From NCBI RefSeq assembly GCF_001544135.1, contig NZ_BCPV01000020.1, positions 1 to 55,962 of the forward strand: a stretch of 55,962 nt of DNA, in the 5' to 3' direction. Positions within the stretch are counted from its first letter, which is position 1. Each line of letters starts with the position of its first letter. The notes under the pieces are model-generated. The model was not told the DNA's origin, searched no databases, and saw only the letters and a program-made list of their open reading frames with translations. A program made the translations under genes and the position numbers. This document shows positions 32,886 to 45,364 of this stretch, in pieces. Source of the DNA: Geobacillus zalihae NBRC 101842. Lineage in GTDB: Bacteria; Bacillota; Bacilli; Bacillales; Anoxybacillaceae.

Positions 32886-32930
32886 AAAAAAGGCGGCGGC
32901 CGCCGGTGTCCCAAGCGGCGGACAAAGCCG
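32886..32930 (-). terminator. Likely terminator after uvrA
   Basis: GC-rich self-complementary GGCGGCCGCCGCC region followed on the minus strand by seven T. Exact stem not resolved by eye. Confidence 0.5.
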
Positions 32931-32939
32931 CAAAGGCCT

Positions 32940-35798
<2,859 letters not shown>

Positions 35799-35814
35799 TC
35801 CGTTCACCCGGCCA

Positions 35815-37791
35815 TCACCCTTCCGCTTTCAATTCGAAAATGATATCGCGCAGCTGGGCGGCCCGCTCGAAGTCGAGCGCTTTGGCCGCCTCTTTCATTT
35901 CCGCTTCGAGCTTTCGAATCAGCTCTTCCCGCTCTTGTTTCGTCATCGCTGCCGCCGGCTTTGCCTCGTACATCTCCGTCTCTTCCGCCGCATACGTCGC
36001 GCGGATGACGTCGCGAATCTCCTTTTTCACCGTGCGCGGCACGATGCCGTGCTTTCGGTTGTACTCTTCTTGAATCGCGCGGCGCCGCTTCGTCTCTTGA
36101 ATGGCGATTTCCATCGATTTCGTCACTGTATCGGCGTACATGATCACATGGCCGTTCGCGTTGCGCGCCGCCCGGCCGATCGTCTGGATGAGCGAGCGCT
36201 CCGAGCGCAAAAACCCTTCTTTGTCGGCGTCCAAAATGGCGACAAGCGACACTTCTGGGATGTCGAGCCCTTCGCGAAGCAAGTTGATGCCGACCAGTAC
36301 ATCGTATTTGCCGAGCCGCAAATCGCGGATGATTTCAATGCGCTCGAGCGTCTTAATTTCCGAATGCAAATACGCCACCTTGATCCCCGCTTCTTTCAAA
36401 TAATCGGTCAAATCCTCCGCCATCTTTTTCGTCAGCGTCGTCACCAACGTCCGCTCGTTCCGCTCGACGCGCTCATGAATTTCGCCGATCAAATCGTCGA
36501 TTTGCCCTTTCGTCGGGCGGACGTCGATCGTTGGGTCGAGAAGCCCGGTCGGGCGGATGATTTGTTCGACAACGCCCGGGCTGTGTTCAAGCTCGTACGG
36601 CCCTGGCGTCGCCGAGACGTAAATAATTTGATTGATTTTTTGCTCGAACTCTTCAAACGTGAGCGGCCGGTTGTCAAGCGCCGACGGCAGGCGGAAGCCG
36701 TGGTCGACGAGCACTTGCTTGCGCGCCCGGTCGCCGTTGTACATGCCGCGCAACTGCGGCAAGGTGACGTGCGACTCATCAACGATGATCAAAAAATCGT
36801 CCGGAAAATAGTCAAGCAAGGTGTACGGCGTCGAGCCCGGCGGCCGCAGCGCCAAATGGCGCGAGTAGTTTTCGATGCCGGAACAAAAGCCCATCTCGCG
36901 CATCATTTCAAGATCATAGCGCGTCCGCTGCTCGAGCCGCTGCGCCTCCAAAAGCTTCCCTTGCGCACGCAGTTCGGCGAGCCGCTCCTCGAGCTCTTGT
37001 TCGATGTTTTGAATGGCGAGCCGCATTTTCTCCTCGCGCGTCACGAAGTGCGACGCCGGAAAAATGGCGACGTGCTCCCGCTCGCCGAGCACCTCGCCGG
37101 TCAAGGCGTCCACCTCGCGGATGCGGTCGATTTCATCGCCGAAAAATTCGACGCGAATGCAATGTTCATCGCGCGACGCGGGGAAAATTTCGACGACATC
37201 GCCGCGGACGCGGAACGTGCCGCGGCGAAAATCGATGTCATTGCGGTCGTATTGGATGTCAACGAGCCGCCGCAGCAACGCGTTGCGCTCGATTTCCATC
37301 CCGACGCGCAATGAAACGACGAGCTCCCGGTATTCTTCCGGCGACCCTAAACCGTAAATGCACGACACGCTCGCAACGATAATCACGTCCCGGCGCTCAA
37401 ACAAGGCTGATGTCGCCGAGTGCCGCAATTTGTCGATTTCATCGTTGATTTTCGCGTCTTTTTCAATGTACGTATCCGTCTGCGGCACATACGCTTCCGG
37501 CTGATAGTAATCGTAATAGCTGACAAAATATTCGACGGCGTTGTGCGGGAAAAACTCTTTCAGCTCGCTGTACAATTGACCGGCGAGCGTTTTGTTGTGG
37601 GCGATGACAAGCGTCGGTTTGTTGACTTGGGCGATCACGTTCGAGATCGTAAACGTTTTGCCCGTCCCCGTCGCCCCAAGCAGCGTTTGATGTTTCACAC
37701 CCCGCTGCAAGCCGTCCACAAGCTTGGCGATCGCCTGCGGCTGATCGCCTTGCGGTTCGTATGGCGACACTAATTGAAAACGGCCCTCCAC
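35815..37791 (-). CDS. uvrB: Excinuclease ABC subunit B
   Basis: DNA helicase-like damage verifier; 658 residues. Walker [11 protein letters not shown], the beta-hairpin region [19 protein letters not shown], helicase motifs DESH and IGRAARN, and the C-terminal UvrC-binding UVR motif ([16 protein letters not shown]). The sequence is, as I remember it, almost identical to the crystallised UvrB of Bacillus caldotenax. This supports a thermophilic Geobacillus source. Confidence 0.99.
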   Translation of the reverse strand: MEGRFQLVSPYEPQGDQPQAIAKLVDGLQRGVKHQTLLGATGTGKTFTISNVIAQVNKPTLVIAHNKTLAGQLYSELKEFFPHNAVEYFVSYYDYYQPEAYVPQTDTYIEKDAKINDEIDKLRHSATSALFERRDVIIVASVSCIYGLGSPEEYRELVVSLRVGMEIERNALLRRLVDIQYDRNDIDFRRGTFRVRGDVVEIFPASRDEHCIRVEFFGDEIDRIREVDALTGEVLGEREHVAIFPASHFVTREEKMRLAIQNIEQELEERLAELRAQGKLLEAQRLEQRTRYDLEMMREMGFCSGIENYSRHLALRPPGSTPYTLLDYFPDDFLIIVDESHVTLPQLRGMYNGDRARKQVLVDHGFRLPSALDNRPLTFEEFEQKINQIIYVSATPGPYELEHSPGVVEQIIRPTGLLDPTIDVRPTKGQIDDLIGEIHERVERNERTLVTTLTKKMAEDLTDYLKEAGIKVAYLHSEIKTLERIEIIRDLRLGKYDVLVGINLLREGLDIPEVSLVAILDADKEGFLRSERSLIQTIGRAARNANGHVIMYADTVTKSMEIAIQETKRRRAIQEEYNRKHGIVPRTVKKEIRDVIRATYAAEETEMYEAKPAAAMTKQEREELIRKLEAEMKEAAKALDFERAAQLRDIIFELKAEG

Positions 37792-37824
37792 CGTTTCGCC
37801 TCCTCCTTCGTACCATCTTTCCCC

Positions 37825-37830
37825 ATTGTA
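37825..37830 (-). promoter_or_regulatory. -10 box of uvrBA
   Basis: TACAAT on the minus strand; a TTGATG lies 20 bases upstream, an over-long spacer, so the -35 is uncertain. The LexA box sits upstream of it. Confidence 0.5.
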
Positions 37831-37861
37831 TCACATCGTGATGATCCATGCATCAAAAATG

Positions 37862-37875
37862 CGAACTCATATTCG
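37862..37875. promoter_or_regulatory. LexA (SOS) box of uvrBA
   Basis: CGAACTCATATTCG, matching the Gram-positive LexA box CGAAC-N4-GTTCG with one mismatch, about 85 bases before the uvrB start. uvrBA is SOS-induced in B. subtilis. Confidence 0.8.
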
Positions 37876-38031
37876 CACCATTCTGCACAGCATTTTCCAT
37901 TCCCCTAACGCGAAAAAGCGGACCCATTCATGCCCAAGGTCCGCGTCTTCGCTCCGTTCCGTTTCGACAATCCGAGGTTCAGCCGACGATGCCTTTTTCC
38001 AAAAACAGACGGTTGAACCGACAACGCCGCT

Positions 38032-38256
38032 TCATTTTTGCTTCAGATGGTCGAGCATGCGGCCGGCCCAAAGAAAGCCGGCGATCGTCGATGCAATGTC
38101 AGCGACGATTTCATGCAGCTCATCCGTATAGCCTTTCAAGTAGGAAGCGACAAGCAGCGCCGTCGTCAACAGCACAGCAATGTACCGATTGTACGTCACC
38201 CGCGCAAACAACAGCACCAATAGGCACGGAATGATGAGTGCCGCCAAAAACCACAT
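38032..38256 (-). CDS. csbA: CsbA small membrane protein
   Basis: 74 residues with two or three membrane helices; VLLFARVTYNRYIAVLLTTA and SYLKGYT match B. subtilis CsbA, a SigB-controlled protein of unknown role found next to uvrBA and minJ there too. AGGAG precedes the ATG at 38256; a much longer frame upstream overlaps minJ and is rejected. Confidence 0.88.
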   Translation of the reverse strand: MWFLAALIIPCLLVLLFARVTYNRYIAVLLTTALLVASYLKGYTDELHEIVADIASTIAGFLWAGRMLDHLKQK

Positions 38257-38269
38257 GATCCATTCTCCT

Positions 38270-39442
38270 TTACGAAACAGCTTCAGACGCTGATGCGTTC
38301 CGATCACGGACGAACAGCAGCCCGAGTTCATGATGCTCATCCTCATAGAGCGCCCCTTGGACGAAACGGACTTCGCCGTTATGTCCGACGACATCCAACT
38401 TGCAGAACGCGCGGTTGCGTTGGAGCGCCTCGTAAAACTCGGTTTCGGTCCGCACCGGGGCGCCGTTTGTTTTGATGATGACTTCTCCGATCGAAAGCCC
38501 CATTTTTTCCGCTTTCGAGCCAGGAAGCACGCCGACAATCACTAAGCCGTGCGGATGGCGGGCAAAGCGGGGCGGACGGGCGCGGTCGGCGCGATGCCCG
38601 GAAAACGCGATCCATTCGCGGCCGATGATGGCCATAGCCCCCGCCGCCACCGCCAGCGGTGGATACCATATACCGGAAGCAGCCAATAGGGCGACAACGA
38701 ACGCCAGCCGAACAACAAGCCGCCCCTCCGCGCGCGCCGCTTCCGCCGGCAGCATGTGCTGGCGGCGCTGGGAAAAGCCGAGAAGAAACGGCACGAGCCA
38801 AAATGAATAGCCGTCTCCCGGCGAAACGAGCGGCCACCAGGAAGCCGGAGGCAGCGCGCCGCCTGATACGGGCAGCACAACCGGCACAAACCAAAGACGC
38901 TGCGTCCATTGCAAGCCGACCGTCATCCCCCGCTTGCTTTTCGCAAGCTGCGGCGAGGCCGCCTCGTTTCGCGTGCGAATGATGAGCCATCCTTCCGAAA
39001 ACAAAAGCAACGCAAGCCACACCGCCAAAGCCGGCGCCGCCGTCATGCCATCGGGAAGCCAGCGGGACAACGCGCCGCTTCGCTCCGCCAAACCGAACAC
39101 GAGAAGCGCGCCGCCTGCCGTATACGCCGCTGACAACAACCGCGCTTCCATCGCCAAGCTAAAGAGCACCGTCAGCACCGTCACCGTCCAAACCGCTTCC
39201 TGCGGCACCGCGATCCCGATGCCGACGGCCGCCGCCGACAACACCAGCCCAACCGTCCATCCTTTTGTCCAAAGCCCGCGCCATTCGTTCCATAGGTTGT
39301 AGACGCGCACATGAAAATCGCGGCGCTCCCGCTTCACCCGCCGCCAACCGACGGCCAAAGCGAGCGCGGCGCCATAATAAAGAAGCGGCTGCCGCCAAAC
39401 CGACGCGACGCCCTCAAGCCATTCCAGCCACCATGTTGCCAT
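38270..39442 (-). CDS. minJ: MinJ topological determinant of cell division
   Basis: 390 residues: about seven membrane segments in residues 20-290, then a C-terminal PDZ domain (PHGLVIVGVLPGSKAEKMGL, GEVIIKTNGAPV). In B. subtilis MinJ bridges DivIVA and MinD at the pole. The ATG at 39442 follows GGGGTGAAGCGG; an upstream GTG adds three residues. Divergent from racA, whose RacA protein also binds the pole through DivIVA. Confidence 0.92.
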   Translation of the reverse strand: MATWWLEWLEGVASVWRQPLLYYGAALALAVGWRRVKRERRDFHVRVYNLWNEWRGLWTKGWTVGLVLSAAAVGIGIAVPQEAVWTVTVLTVLFSLAMEARLLSAAYTAGGALLVFGLAERSGALSRWLPDGMTAAPALAVWLALLLFSEGWLIIRTRNEAASPQLAKSKRGMTVGLQWTQRLWFVPVVLPVSGGALPPASWWPLVSPGDGYSFWLVPFLLGFSQRRQHMLPAEAARAEGRLVVRLAFVVALLAASGIWYPPLAVAAGAMAIIGREWIAFSGHRADRARPPRFARHPHGLVIVGVLPGSKAEKMGLSIGEVIIKTNGAPVRTETEFYEALQRNRAFCKLDVVGHNGEVRFVQGALYEDEHHELGLLFVRDRNASASEAVS

Positions 39443-39660
39443 CCGCTTCACCCCTTGCGTCGTTCATCATTCTTTATCTTCTATTCTACCAAATGGCATG
39501 ACCAATTCCCATGCCCACAGCCATCTTTTTTCGCCAATGGCGAATCTTCGCTGTTTTCCACTTTCTTTGCCGAATCAACACTAGTTTTGTCGGCTGGGAA
39601 GGATTTTCAAAGATGCAGAGGAAAAAGGATAAACAAGACGAAACAAGGAGGAGTGAAACG

Positions 39661-40203
39661 ATGGAATTGAAAACGTCCGACGTCGCTGCTCGCCTTGGTG
39701 TATCGCCGAAAACGATCCAGCGCTGGGTGCGCAAATACGACATTCCGTTGCGGAGAAACGAGGCCGGCCACTACTTGTTTGATGAAAAAACGGTCGCCTT
39801 GCTCGAACGTGTCAAATTTGAACAAGGCGCCGCCATGGAAGCACCGCCAGAAGCAACACCCGAAGCACCGCCGGCCTCTAGCCGTTCTTCCACAACGCCG
39901 CCAAACGTTCCCATTCACGCTCTGTTCCAAGAATATATCGAACCGGAAATGGACCGCGTCTCCTCGCGTTTGGATGAACTCGAGCAACAATTGGAACAAA
40001 AAGCGGATGATGTTGTCTCCATTCAACTGTTGCATCACCGTCAAGAAATGGAGGAAATCGCCGCCCGCCTCGCCGTGCTGGAGCAAACGGTCGCCCGTCT
40101 TGAACAGCAGTTGAACACCCGGCCCCCATCCCCGCATGAACCGCCGAAAGAAGCGAAACGAAAACGGCGCGGCTTTAGGCGCGTGATGGGGCTGTTTGCC
40201 TGA
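39661..40203 (+). CDS. racA: RacA-like polar chromosome anchoring protein
   Basis: 180 residues. An N-terminal MerR-like helix-turn-helix (TSDVAARLGVSPKTIQRWVRK) followed by GHYLFDEKTVALL, a proline-rich linker, a coiled coil (about residues 95-155) and a basic tail. This is the architecture of B. subtilis RacA, which ties the origin region to the cell pole in sporulation. The ATG at 39661 follows AAGGAGGAG; a 50-residue extension is rejected. In B. subtilis racA lies elsewhere, so the neighbourhood with minJ is different here. Confidence 0.85.
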   Translation: MELKTSDVAARLGVSPKTIQRWVRKYDIPLRRNEAGHYLFDEKTVALLERVKFEQGAAMEAPPEATPEAPPASSRSSTTPPNVPIHALFQEYIEPEMDRVSSRLDELEQQLEQKADDVVSIQLLHHRQEMEEIAARLAVLEQTVARLEQQLNTRPPSPHEPPKEAKRKRRGFRRVMGLFA

Positions 40204-40605
40204 CGGGTTTCATGCAGGTTGGACCGAAAAGATCGTCGCCCTTTCAAGAAAAGATGATCGATCATTTTGTGAAGGTGTTTCACGCGTATATGATGGTGGT
40301 CATAAACGGTGCACCATTGGGCGTTGGAACACTTTCTTTTTTTATGGCTGTTCACCCTAAAGTTGTCCTGGACGGTTTCCAATTATGTCTTACTCACGCG
40401 CATAAAGAAAAATCAGTCCATCCATGTTTGAGCTATATAGCGGATCCAAAAACGCCTTGCTTGTCAAGTACGTGTTGTGGTGATAAGCCTTTTTGTTTTT
40501 CTTCTTCACTACTTCTTTACGATTTTTTTATTCTCTTTTAATCGCAGCGGTTTATAATGGATCATGTTGTGCAATCTTCCCGTATGGGAAAGGAGGGCGC
40601 GCGAG
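40204..40605. other. Spacer between racA and the ykoS-like gene
   Basis: About 400 bases with no supportable gene. A segment GTCAAGTACGTGTTGTGGTG (about 40459-40478) closely resembles GTCAAGTACACTTTGTGGTG at about 27436, at the edge of the TnpB remnant. A TATAAT at about 40553 could serve the downstream genes, with a poor -35. AT-rich second half. Confidence 0.5.
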
Positions 40606-42279
40606 ATGGAACAAAGAGAACGAAAAGCGGTCGCCATCGCGTTCATCGTATTGGCTCTCTACCTTTCTCCGCTGTACATGTTAGGCGAACACGCCCATAT
40701 TCGCGTGCACGACAATATGGATTCGAACATCGCTTGGTATCGCGTGCTCGTTCGCAGCGGCCAACTGTTCGGCCCAATCGATGCCGTCATTCCGCAAGTG
40801 ATCAACGGCTTGCCGCGCAACGCCTTCGGCACCGAATTCAGCGGCATCGTGTGGCTGCACGCTTTGTTTCCCTCCATGGTGGCGTACGCGCTCAGCCAGA
40901 CGATCACGAGGGTATTCGCCTTTTTGGGTATGTATTGGCTGCTTAAGCGCCATTTTTTGCCTGACCGTGAATCATGGCTCATTCGCGTCGGGGTGGCGCT
41001 TGCTTTTGCGTTGACGCCGTTTTGGCCGTCCGGCATGTTAAGCACGCTTGGCATGCCGCTGGCGCTTTGGGCGTTCCTGTCAATCCGCAACGGAGAAGCG
41101 ACATGGAAGGAATGGCTTGTCATTGTCTTGCTTCCGTTTTACTCCAGCTTTGTGCTTGGGTTTTTCTTTTTCTTAGCTGCGATGGCGGCGCTTTGGCTGT
41201 TTGACGGCGTTGTCCGCAAGCAGTGGAACAAGCGGTTTTTCGCCGCGATCGCCCTGATGACAAGCTTGTTTTTGGCCATCGAGTACCGCCTCGTGTACTC
41301 GCTTGTCTTCAGCGGCGAACCGACGAGCCGGAACGAGTTCCTCTCCTCGCGGCTCAGCTTCGTCCACTGCCTTCGGTTGACGTTGAAAAACTATGTGCTC
41401 GGCCATACGCATGTGATGACCGTCCATGGGCCGATCATCTTGCCGGTGCTTTGGGCGGCGTTTTTTCTCGTTTTGCGCCGCCGTCAGCGCGGGCCATTGG
41501 AGCGGCGCTTCCTTTTGCTGTTTTGGTTGAACATCGCCTTATCGGCTTGGTATGCGTTTTGGTTTTACAAAGGGTGGCAGCCGCTGAAAGAACGGATTTC
41601 CCTTTTGAATACGTTCAATTTCGCCCGCTTCCATTTTTTGCGGCCGATGGTCATTTACGTCGATTTTGCCTTGGCCTTGCAAATCTTAGCCAAGGAACGG
41701 ACCGCATGGCGGCGCCTCGTGCCGATCGCCTTGGCGCTACAGCTGCTTTTGCTTGGCGGGTTTAACGAGGAAATCCGCTATCGCCTCGCTGGCACGCCGT
41801 CGTTCGAGCAGTTTTATTCCGAACATTTATTTACCAAAATCAAGCAATACATCGGCAAGCCGGTATCGTCCTACCGCGTCGCCAGCGTTGGGCTTCACCC
41901 GGCCATCGCTCAATACAACGGGTTTTATACGCTCGATACGTACAACAATTTTTACCCGTTATCGTATAAGCGGAAGTTTCGCCGCATCATTGCCAAAGAA
42001 TTGGACAAAAGCCCAGTGCTGAAAGACTATTTCGACCATTGGGGCAACCGCGTCTATTTGTTTTCGGCAGAGCTCGGGAAACATTACATGTTCACGAAAC
42101 GCTCGCATAAAGTCATTCGTCATTTCGAGATCGACACAAAGGCGTTCAAACAGCTTGGCGGCAAGTACATTTTTTCCTCCGTCCCGATCGAAAACGCCCG
42201 CGACATCCATCTCCGCTTCTTGCGGGCGTTCACCGATCGACAGTCAGTCTGGAAAATTTATGTATACGAAGTGGAGTGA
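40606..42279 (+). CDS. ykoS: Polytopic membrane protein, DUF6044/YkoS-like
   Basis: 557 residues with about ten membrane helices in the first 400 residues, then a ~150-residue soluble domain. It resembles B. subtilis YkoS (HDNMDSNIAWYRVLVRSG near the start), which is paired with the glycosyltransferase YkoT as here. Probably a lipid-linked sugar transferase or envelope glycosylation enzyme; that is inference. The ATG at 40606 follows AAGGAGGGC. Confidence 0.75.
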   Translation: MEQRERKAVAIAFIVLALYLSPLYMLGEHAHIRVHDNMDSNIAWYRVLVRSGQLFGPIDAVIPQVINGLPRNAFGTEFSGIVWLHALFPSMVAYALSQTITRVFAFLGMYWLLKRHFLPDRESWLIRVGVALAFALTPFWPSGMLSTLGMPLALWAFLSIRNGEATWKEWLVIVLLPFYSSFVLGFFFFLAAMAALWLFDGVVRKQWNKRFFAAIALMTSLFLAIEYRLVYSLVFSGEPTSRNEFLSSRLSFVHCLRLTLKNYVLGHTHVMTVHGPIILPVLWAAFFLVLRRRQRGPLERRFLLLFWLNIALSAWYAFWFYKGWQPLKERISLLNTFNFARFHFLRPMVIYVDFALALQILAKERTAWRRLVPIALALQLLLLGGFNEEIRYRLAGTPSFEQFYSEHLFTKIKQYIGKPVSSYRVASVGLHPAIAQYNGFYTLDTYNNFYPLSYKRKFRRIIAKELDKSPVLKDYFDHWGNRVYLFSAELGKHYMFTKRSHKVIRHFEIDTKAFKQLGGKYIFSSVPIENARDIHLRFLRAFTDRQSVWKIYVYEVE

Positions 42280-42295
42280 AAGGGAGGCAAGAAAC

Positions 42296-43288
42296 ATGGT
42301 GGACAAACCATTGTTAGCCATCGTCGTCCCATGCTACAACGAAGAAGAAGTGTTGCCGGAAACGGCCCGGCGGCTGACCGCTTTGCTTGAGCAGCTGCTC
42401 GAAGAAGGAGCGGTCGCCATCGGCAGCCATATCGTGTTTGTCGACGACGGCAGCCGCGACCGGACATGGACGCTCATTGAAGAAGAAAGCGAACGAAACC
42501 CCTTCGTGGCGGGCATCAAGCTCGCGCGCAACGTCGGTCATCAGCGGGCGTTGCTCGCTGGGCTTGACACCGTCCGCGCGTACGCCGATTGTGCCGTGTC
42601 CATTGACGCCGATTTGCAAGATGATGTGGAGGCAATCCGCGAATTTGTGCAAAAATACCGCGAAGGGTATGACATCGTGTATGGCGTGCGGCGGAGCCGA
42701 AAGACAGACACGTGGTTCAAGCGTACGACCGCCCAAGCCTTTTATCGGTTCATGAGGGCCATCGGAATCGAGCTGATTTACAACCACGCCGATTTCCGTC
42801 TGATGAGCAAGCGGGCGCTCGATGAACTGAGCCGTTACACGGAAGTCAATCTCTTTTTGCGCGGGTTGGTTCCGCTCGTCGGCTTCCGCTCGACGTGCGT
42901 CTTTTACGACCGGCATGAGCGGTGGGCTGGACAGTCGAAATACCCGCTCAAAAAGATGCTCGCCTTCGCCTTTGACGGCATCACGTCCTTAAGCGTCGCA
43001 CCGATTCGCGCCATTACGCTCATCGGTTTTTTGGCCTTTCTCGCGAGCGGTGCGGCCGGGCTGTACGCCCTCATCAGCAAACTTCTCGGGCGCGCGGAAT
43101 CAGGCTGGACGTCGCTCATGATTTCCGTTTGGTTCATCGGCGGGCTGATGCTGATGAGCCTCGGCCTCATCGGGGAATATATAGGAAAAATTTATCAAGA
43201 AGTGAAACGGCGGCCGCGGTTTGCGATCGAAACGACCGTGCAGCTGCCGCTTCCGTCAGAAAGGGAGAAAACGCCGGCCCGCTTATAG
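42296..43288 (+). CDS. ykoT: Family 2 glycosyltransferase, YkoT-like
   Basis: 330 residues. The GT-A domain starts LAIVVPCYNEEEVLPETARR, with DDGSRDRTW and the metal-binding SIDADLQDDVE; the C-terminal part has two membrane helices as in polyprenyl-phosphate sugar synthases (DPM1/GtrB type). It is 16 bases after the YkoS-like gene, in one operon. AGGGAGG precedes the ATG at 42296. A longer frame overlapping ykoS is rejected. Confidence 0.88.
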   Translation: MVDKPLLAIVVPCYNEEEVLPETARRLTALLEQLLEEGAVAIGSHIVFVDDGSRDRTWTLIEEESERNPFVAGIKLARNVGHQRALLAGLDTVRAYADCAVSIDADLQDDVEAIREFVQKYREGYDIVYGVRRSRKTDTWFKRTTAQAFYRFMRAIGIELIYNHADFRLMSKRALDELSRYTEVNLFLRGLVPLVGFRSTCVFYDRHERWAGQSKYPLKKMLAFAFDGITSLSVAPIRAITLIGFLAFLASGAAGLYALISKLLGRAESGWTSLMISVWFIGGLMLMSLGLIGEYIGKIYQEVKRRPRFAIETTVQLPLPSEREKTPARL

Positions 43289-43324
43289 AACGTCATAGAT
43301 GATTCACGGGCCAATATAAAGATA

Positions 43325-43363
43325 AAAAGGACGCCTCGGGCTAAAAGCCGAGGCGCCCTTTTC
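43325..43363. terminator. Bidirectional terminator between ykoT and ctpB
   Basis: AAAAGG-A-CGCCTCGG pairs with CCGAGGCG-C-CCTTTT around an 8-base loop, suited to both converging genes. Confidence 0.88.
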
Positions 43364-43388
43364 TTTTTATCCGTCATCATTGGCCCGC

Positions 43389-44837
43389 TCACGACGAAAA
43401 CAGCACACCAAGCGCTTTTTTCAGCTGCATATCATGCTTCGGGTCGCGGACGGCTTCCATAATTTTTGTTTGCAGCGCATCCGCCGTCGCCTCATCGATG
43501 CGTCCGGTAACAGGCAGCTGATTCGCTTTTTGGAACGCTTGGACGGCCTGTTCGGTTTCTTTGCTGAAGTAGCCGTCCGTGCGGCCCGGGTTGAAGCCAA
43601 GCCCTTTGAGCATTTTTTGCGCATTGGCGATTTGCTCGTCGTTCATGTCATACCGAAGCGGTTTTTCCACATGAAGCGGAGCGACGTGGAAGTAATCCGG
43701 CTGTACCACCGCGACATCGGGCTTAATGCCTTTTTTATGGATCCAATGCCCGTCCGGCGTCAGCCATTTGTACAGCGTCAATTTGATGTTGCTGCCGTCG
43801 CCCATCGGAATCGCCTGCTGCACCGTCCCCTTGCCAAACGTCGTCTCGCCGACCAGCTTGTAGCCGCCCGCTTCCTTCATCGCACCTGCCAAAATTTCCG
43901 ACGCGGATGCGCTTCCTTTGTCGATGAGCACAACGATCGGGTATGGCTTTTTCGCCGTTAAATCGGAATAAAACTTTTGCCGATCGCCATCGCGTTCTTC
44001 AATTTGTACATATGGTTTGCCTTTCGGGATGAGCTGCTTCAAAATTTCCTCAACGCTTTGCAAATAGCCGCCCGGATTGCCGCGCACATCGATGATCAAG
44101 CCATCAATATGTTCGGCCTCAAGCTTCGCCAACTTCTTTTTAAAGTCGGCGGCCGTGTTTTCCGAAAACGACGTAATTTGCAAATAGCCCGCCTTTTTGC
44201 CGTTGTATGTTTTGATCGAGTCATACACCGTCTGAATCGGAATTTCGTCGCGGACGACCTTGACTTTCATCACGTTTTTGACGCCGGGGCGCAAAATGTC
44301 AAGCTCCACCGTTGTTCCTTTCTTGCCGCGGATTTTCAATACCGCTTCATATAAATCAAGCCCTTCCAGGCTTTCTCCGTTGACGCGCAAAATTTGGTCA
44401 TTCGGCTTCAGCCCCGCTTTTTCCGCCGGCGAGTTTTTGATCGGAGCCACGATCGTCACCTTGCCATCGATCATGCTCACTTCGGCGCCGATCCCCTCAA
44501 ACGACGAGTCGAGCGACTCGTTGAACTGCTCCGTCGTTTCCGCATCCATGTAGACGGAATACGGGTCATGGAGCGTGTTGATCATACCTTGAATGGCGCC
44601 TTCCGTCAGTTTTTCTTCATCCACTTTCTCCACGTACCGATTCTTAATGAGCTCATACGCTTGCCGGATTTTTTTCATCTCTTCGCTGTCGTTCGTCGAC
44701 TTGGACGGCTCATTCGAAACAATCGTCGAAAGCGAGCCTTCCATCGGGCGGTCCGCCAACTGAAGGCCAGCGTACGTCCCTCCCGCCCCAATGAGCATCG
44801 ATATGGCCATCAATGCGGCCGTCGTCGATTTTTTCAC
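43389..44837 (-). CDS. ctpB: C-terminal processing peptidase CtpB
   Basis: 482 residues, secreted: N-terminal membrane anchor (about 7-28), PDZ domain (about 110-190, GIGAEVSMIDGKVTI), S41 peptidase domain with the catalytic serine in GSASASEILAG and lysine in FGKGTVQQ, then a C-terminal peptidoglycan-binding domain (LKGLGFNPGRTDGYFS). In B. subtilis CtpB cuts SpoIVFA in the sporulation signal to SigK. It starts at a GTG (44837) after GGAGGAAG. Confidence 0.94.
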   Translation of the reverse strand: MKKSTTAALMAISMLIGAGGTYAGLQLADRPMEGSLSTIVSNEPSKSTNDSEEMKKIRQAYELIKNRYVEKVDEEKLTEGAIQGMINTLHDPYSVYMDAETTEQFNESLDSSFEGIGAEVSMIDGKVTIVAPIKNSPAEKAGLKPNDQILRVNGESLEGLDLYEAVLKIRGKKGTTVELDILRPGVKNVMKVKVVRDEIPIQTVYDSIKTYNGKKAGYLQITSFSENTAADFKKKLAKLEAEHIDGLIIDVRGNPGGYLQSVEEILKQLIPKGKPYVQIEERDGDRQKFYSDLTAKKPYPIVVLIDKGSASASEILAGAMKEAGGYKLVGETTFGKGTVQQAIPMGDGSNIKLTLYKWLTPDGHWIHKKGIKPDVAVVQPDYFHVAPLHVEKPLRYDMNDEQIANAQKMLKGLGFNPGRTDGYFSKETEQAVQAFQKANQLPVTGRIDEATADALQTKIMEAVRDPKHDMQLKKALGVLFSS

Positions 44838-45364
44838 GTTGCTTCCTCCTCACCCTATGCTTGACCTTCCCCACCGCTTGCTGCGGTGCGAGAAGGGGGC
44901 TTTCTCCTCGCTCCTCCGTCAGTGAAGCAAATGAACATCCCTTCCGCCCCAACGCTGACGGCTTTTGCAAAACACGAAAAGGAAAAGCACCGCCTCACGC
45001 CGTGCCATGCCTTTATCTCCATCATATGTTAGGCTTGTACCGAGTATGCTAGTGCGTTGCCCATCCTTTACTAGTTTACACGCTCCTTGTTGATTTCTCA
45101 ACTCATACAGAGCGGAAAAAGAGGCACCCCTCGCCCTTGGCGGCGAACGATGCCTCTTCTTGATTCGTCTTCTTGGCACGATCTAGGAGGGCGGTGAAAA
45201 ACGGCTGATTCCCTTACTCAATGGGGGGAATGGGCGAAAAGCAGGATCGATGCAACAAGGTTTTTCTAATTGAGAAATGACATGGTAAAGCCGTATTCAC
45301 GATTAAATCACCAGCCTCCTAGAATGGAAGCCAAACCAATGAACCGCACAAAAACGAAACGCTT
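44838..45364. other. Spacer between ctpB and the pirin gene
   Basis: 527 bases without a supportable gene. A long-loop hairpin, AAGAGGCA/TGCCTCTT with inner CGCC/GGCG at about 45118-45159 and a short T-run on the minus strand, may end the pirin transcript. In B. subtilis swrA lies by ctpB; no such gene is seen here. Confidence 0.5.

Noticed and set aside
44919-45179. 86-codon minus-strand frame between ctpB and the pirin gene
   Set aside because: It runs through a terminator-like hairpin and has no motif or ribosome binding site.
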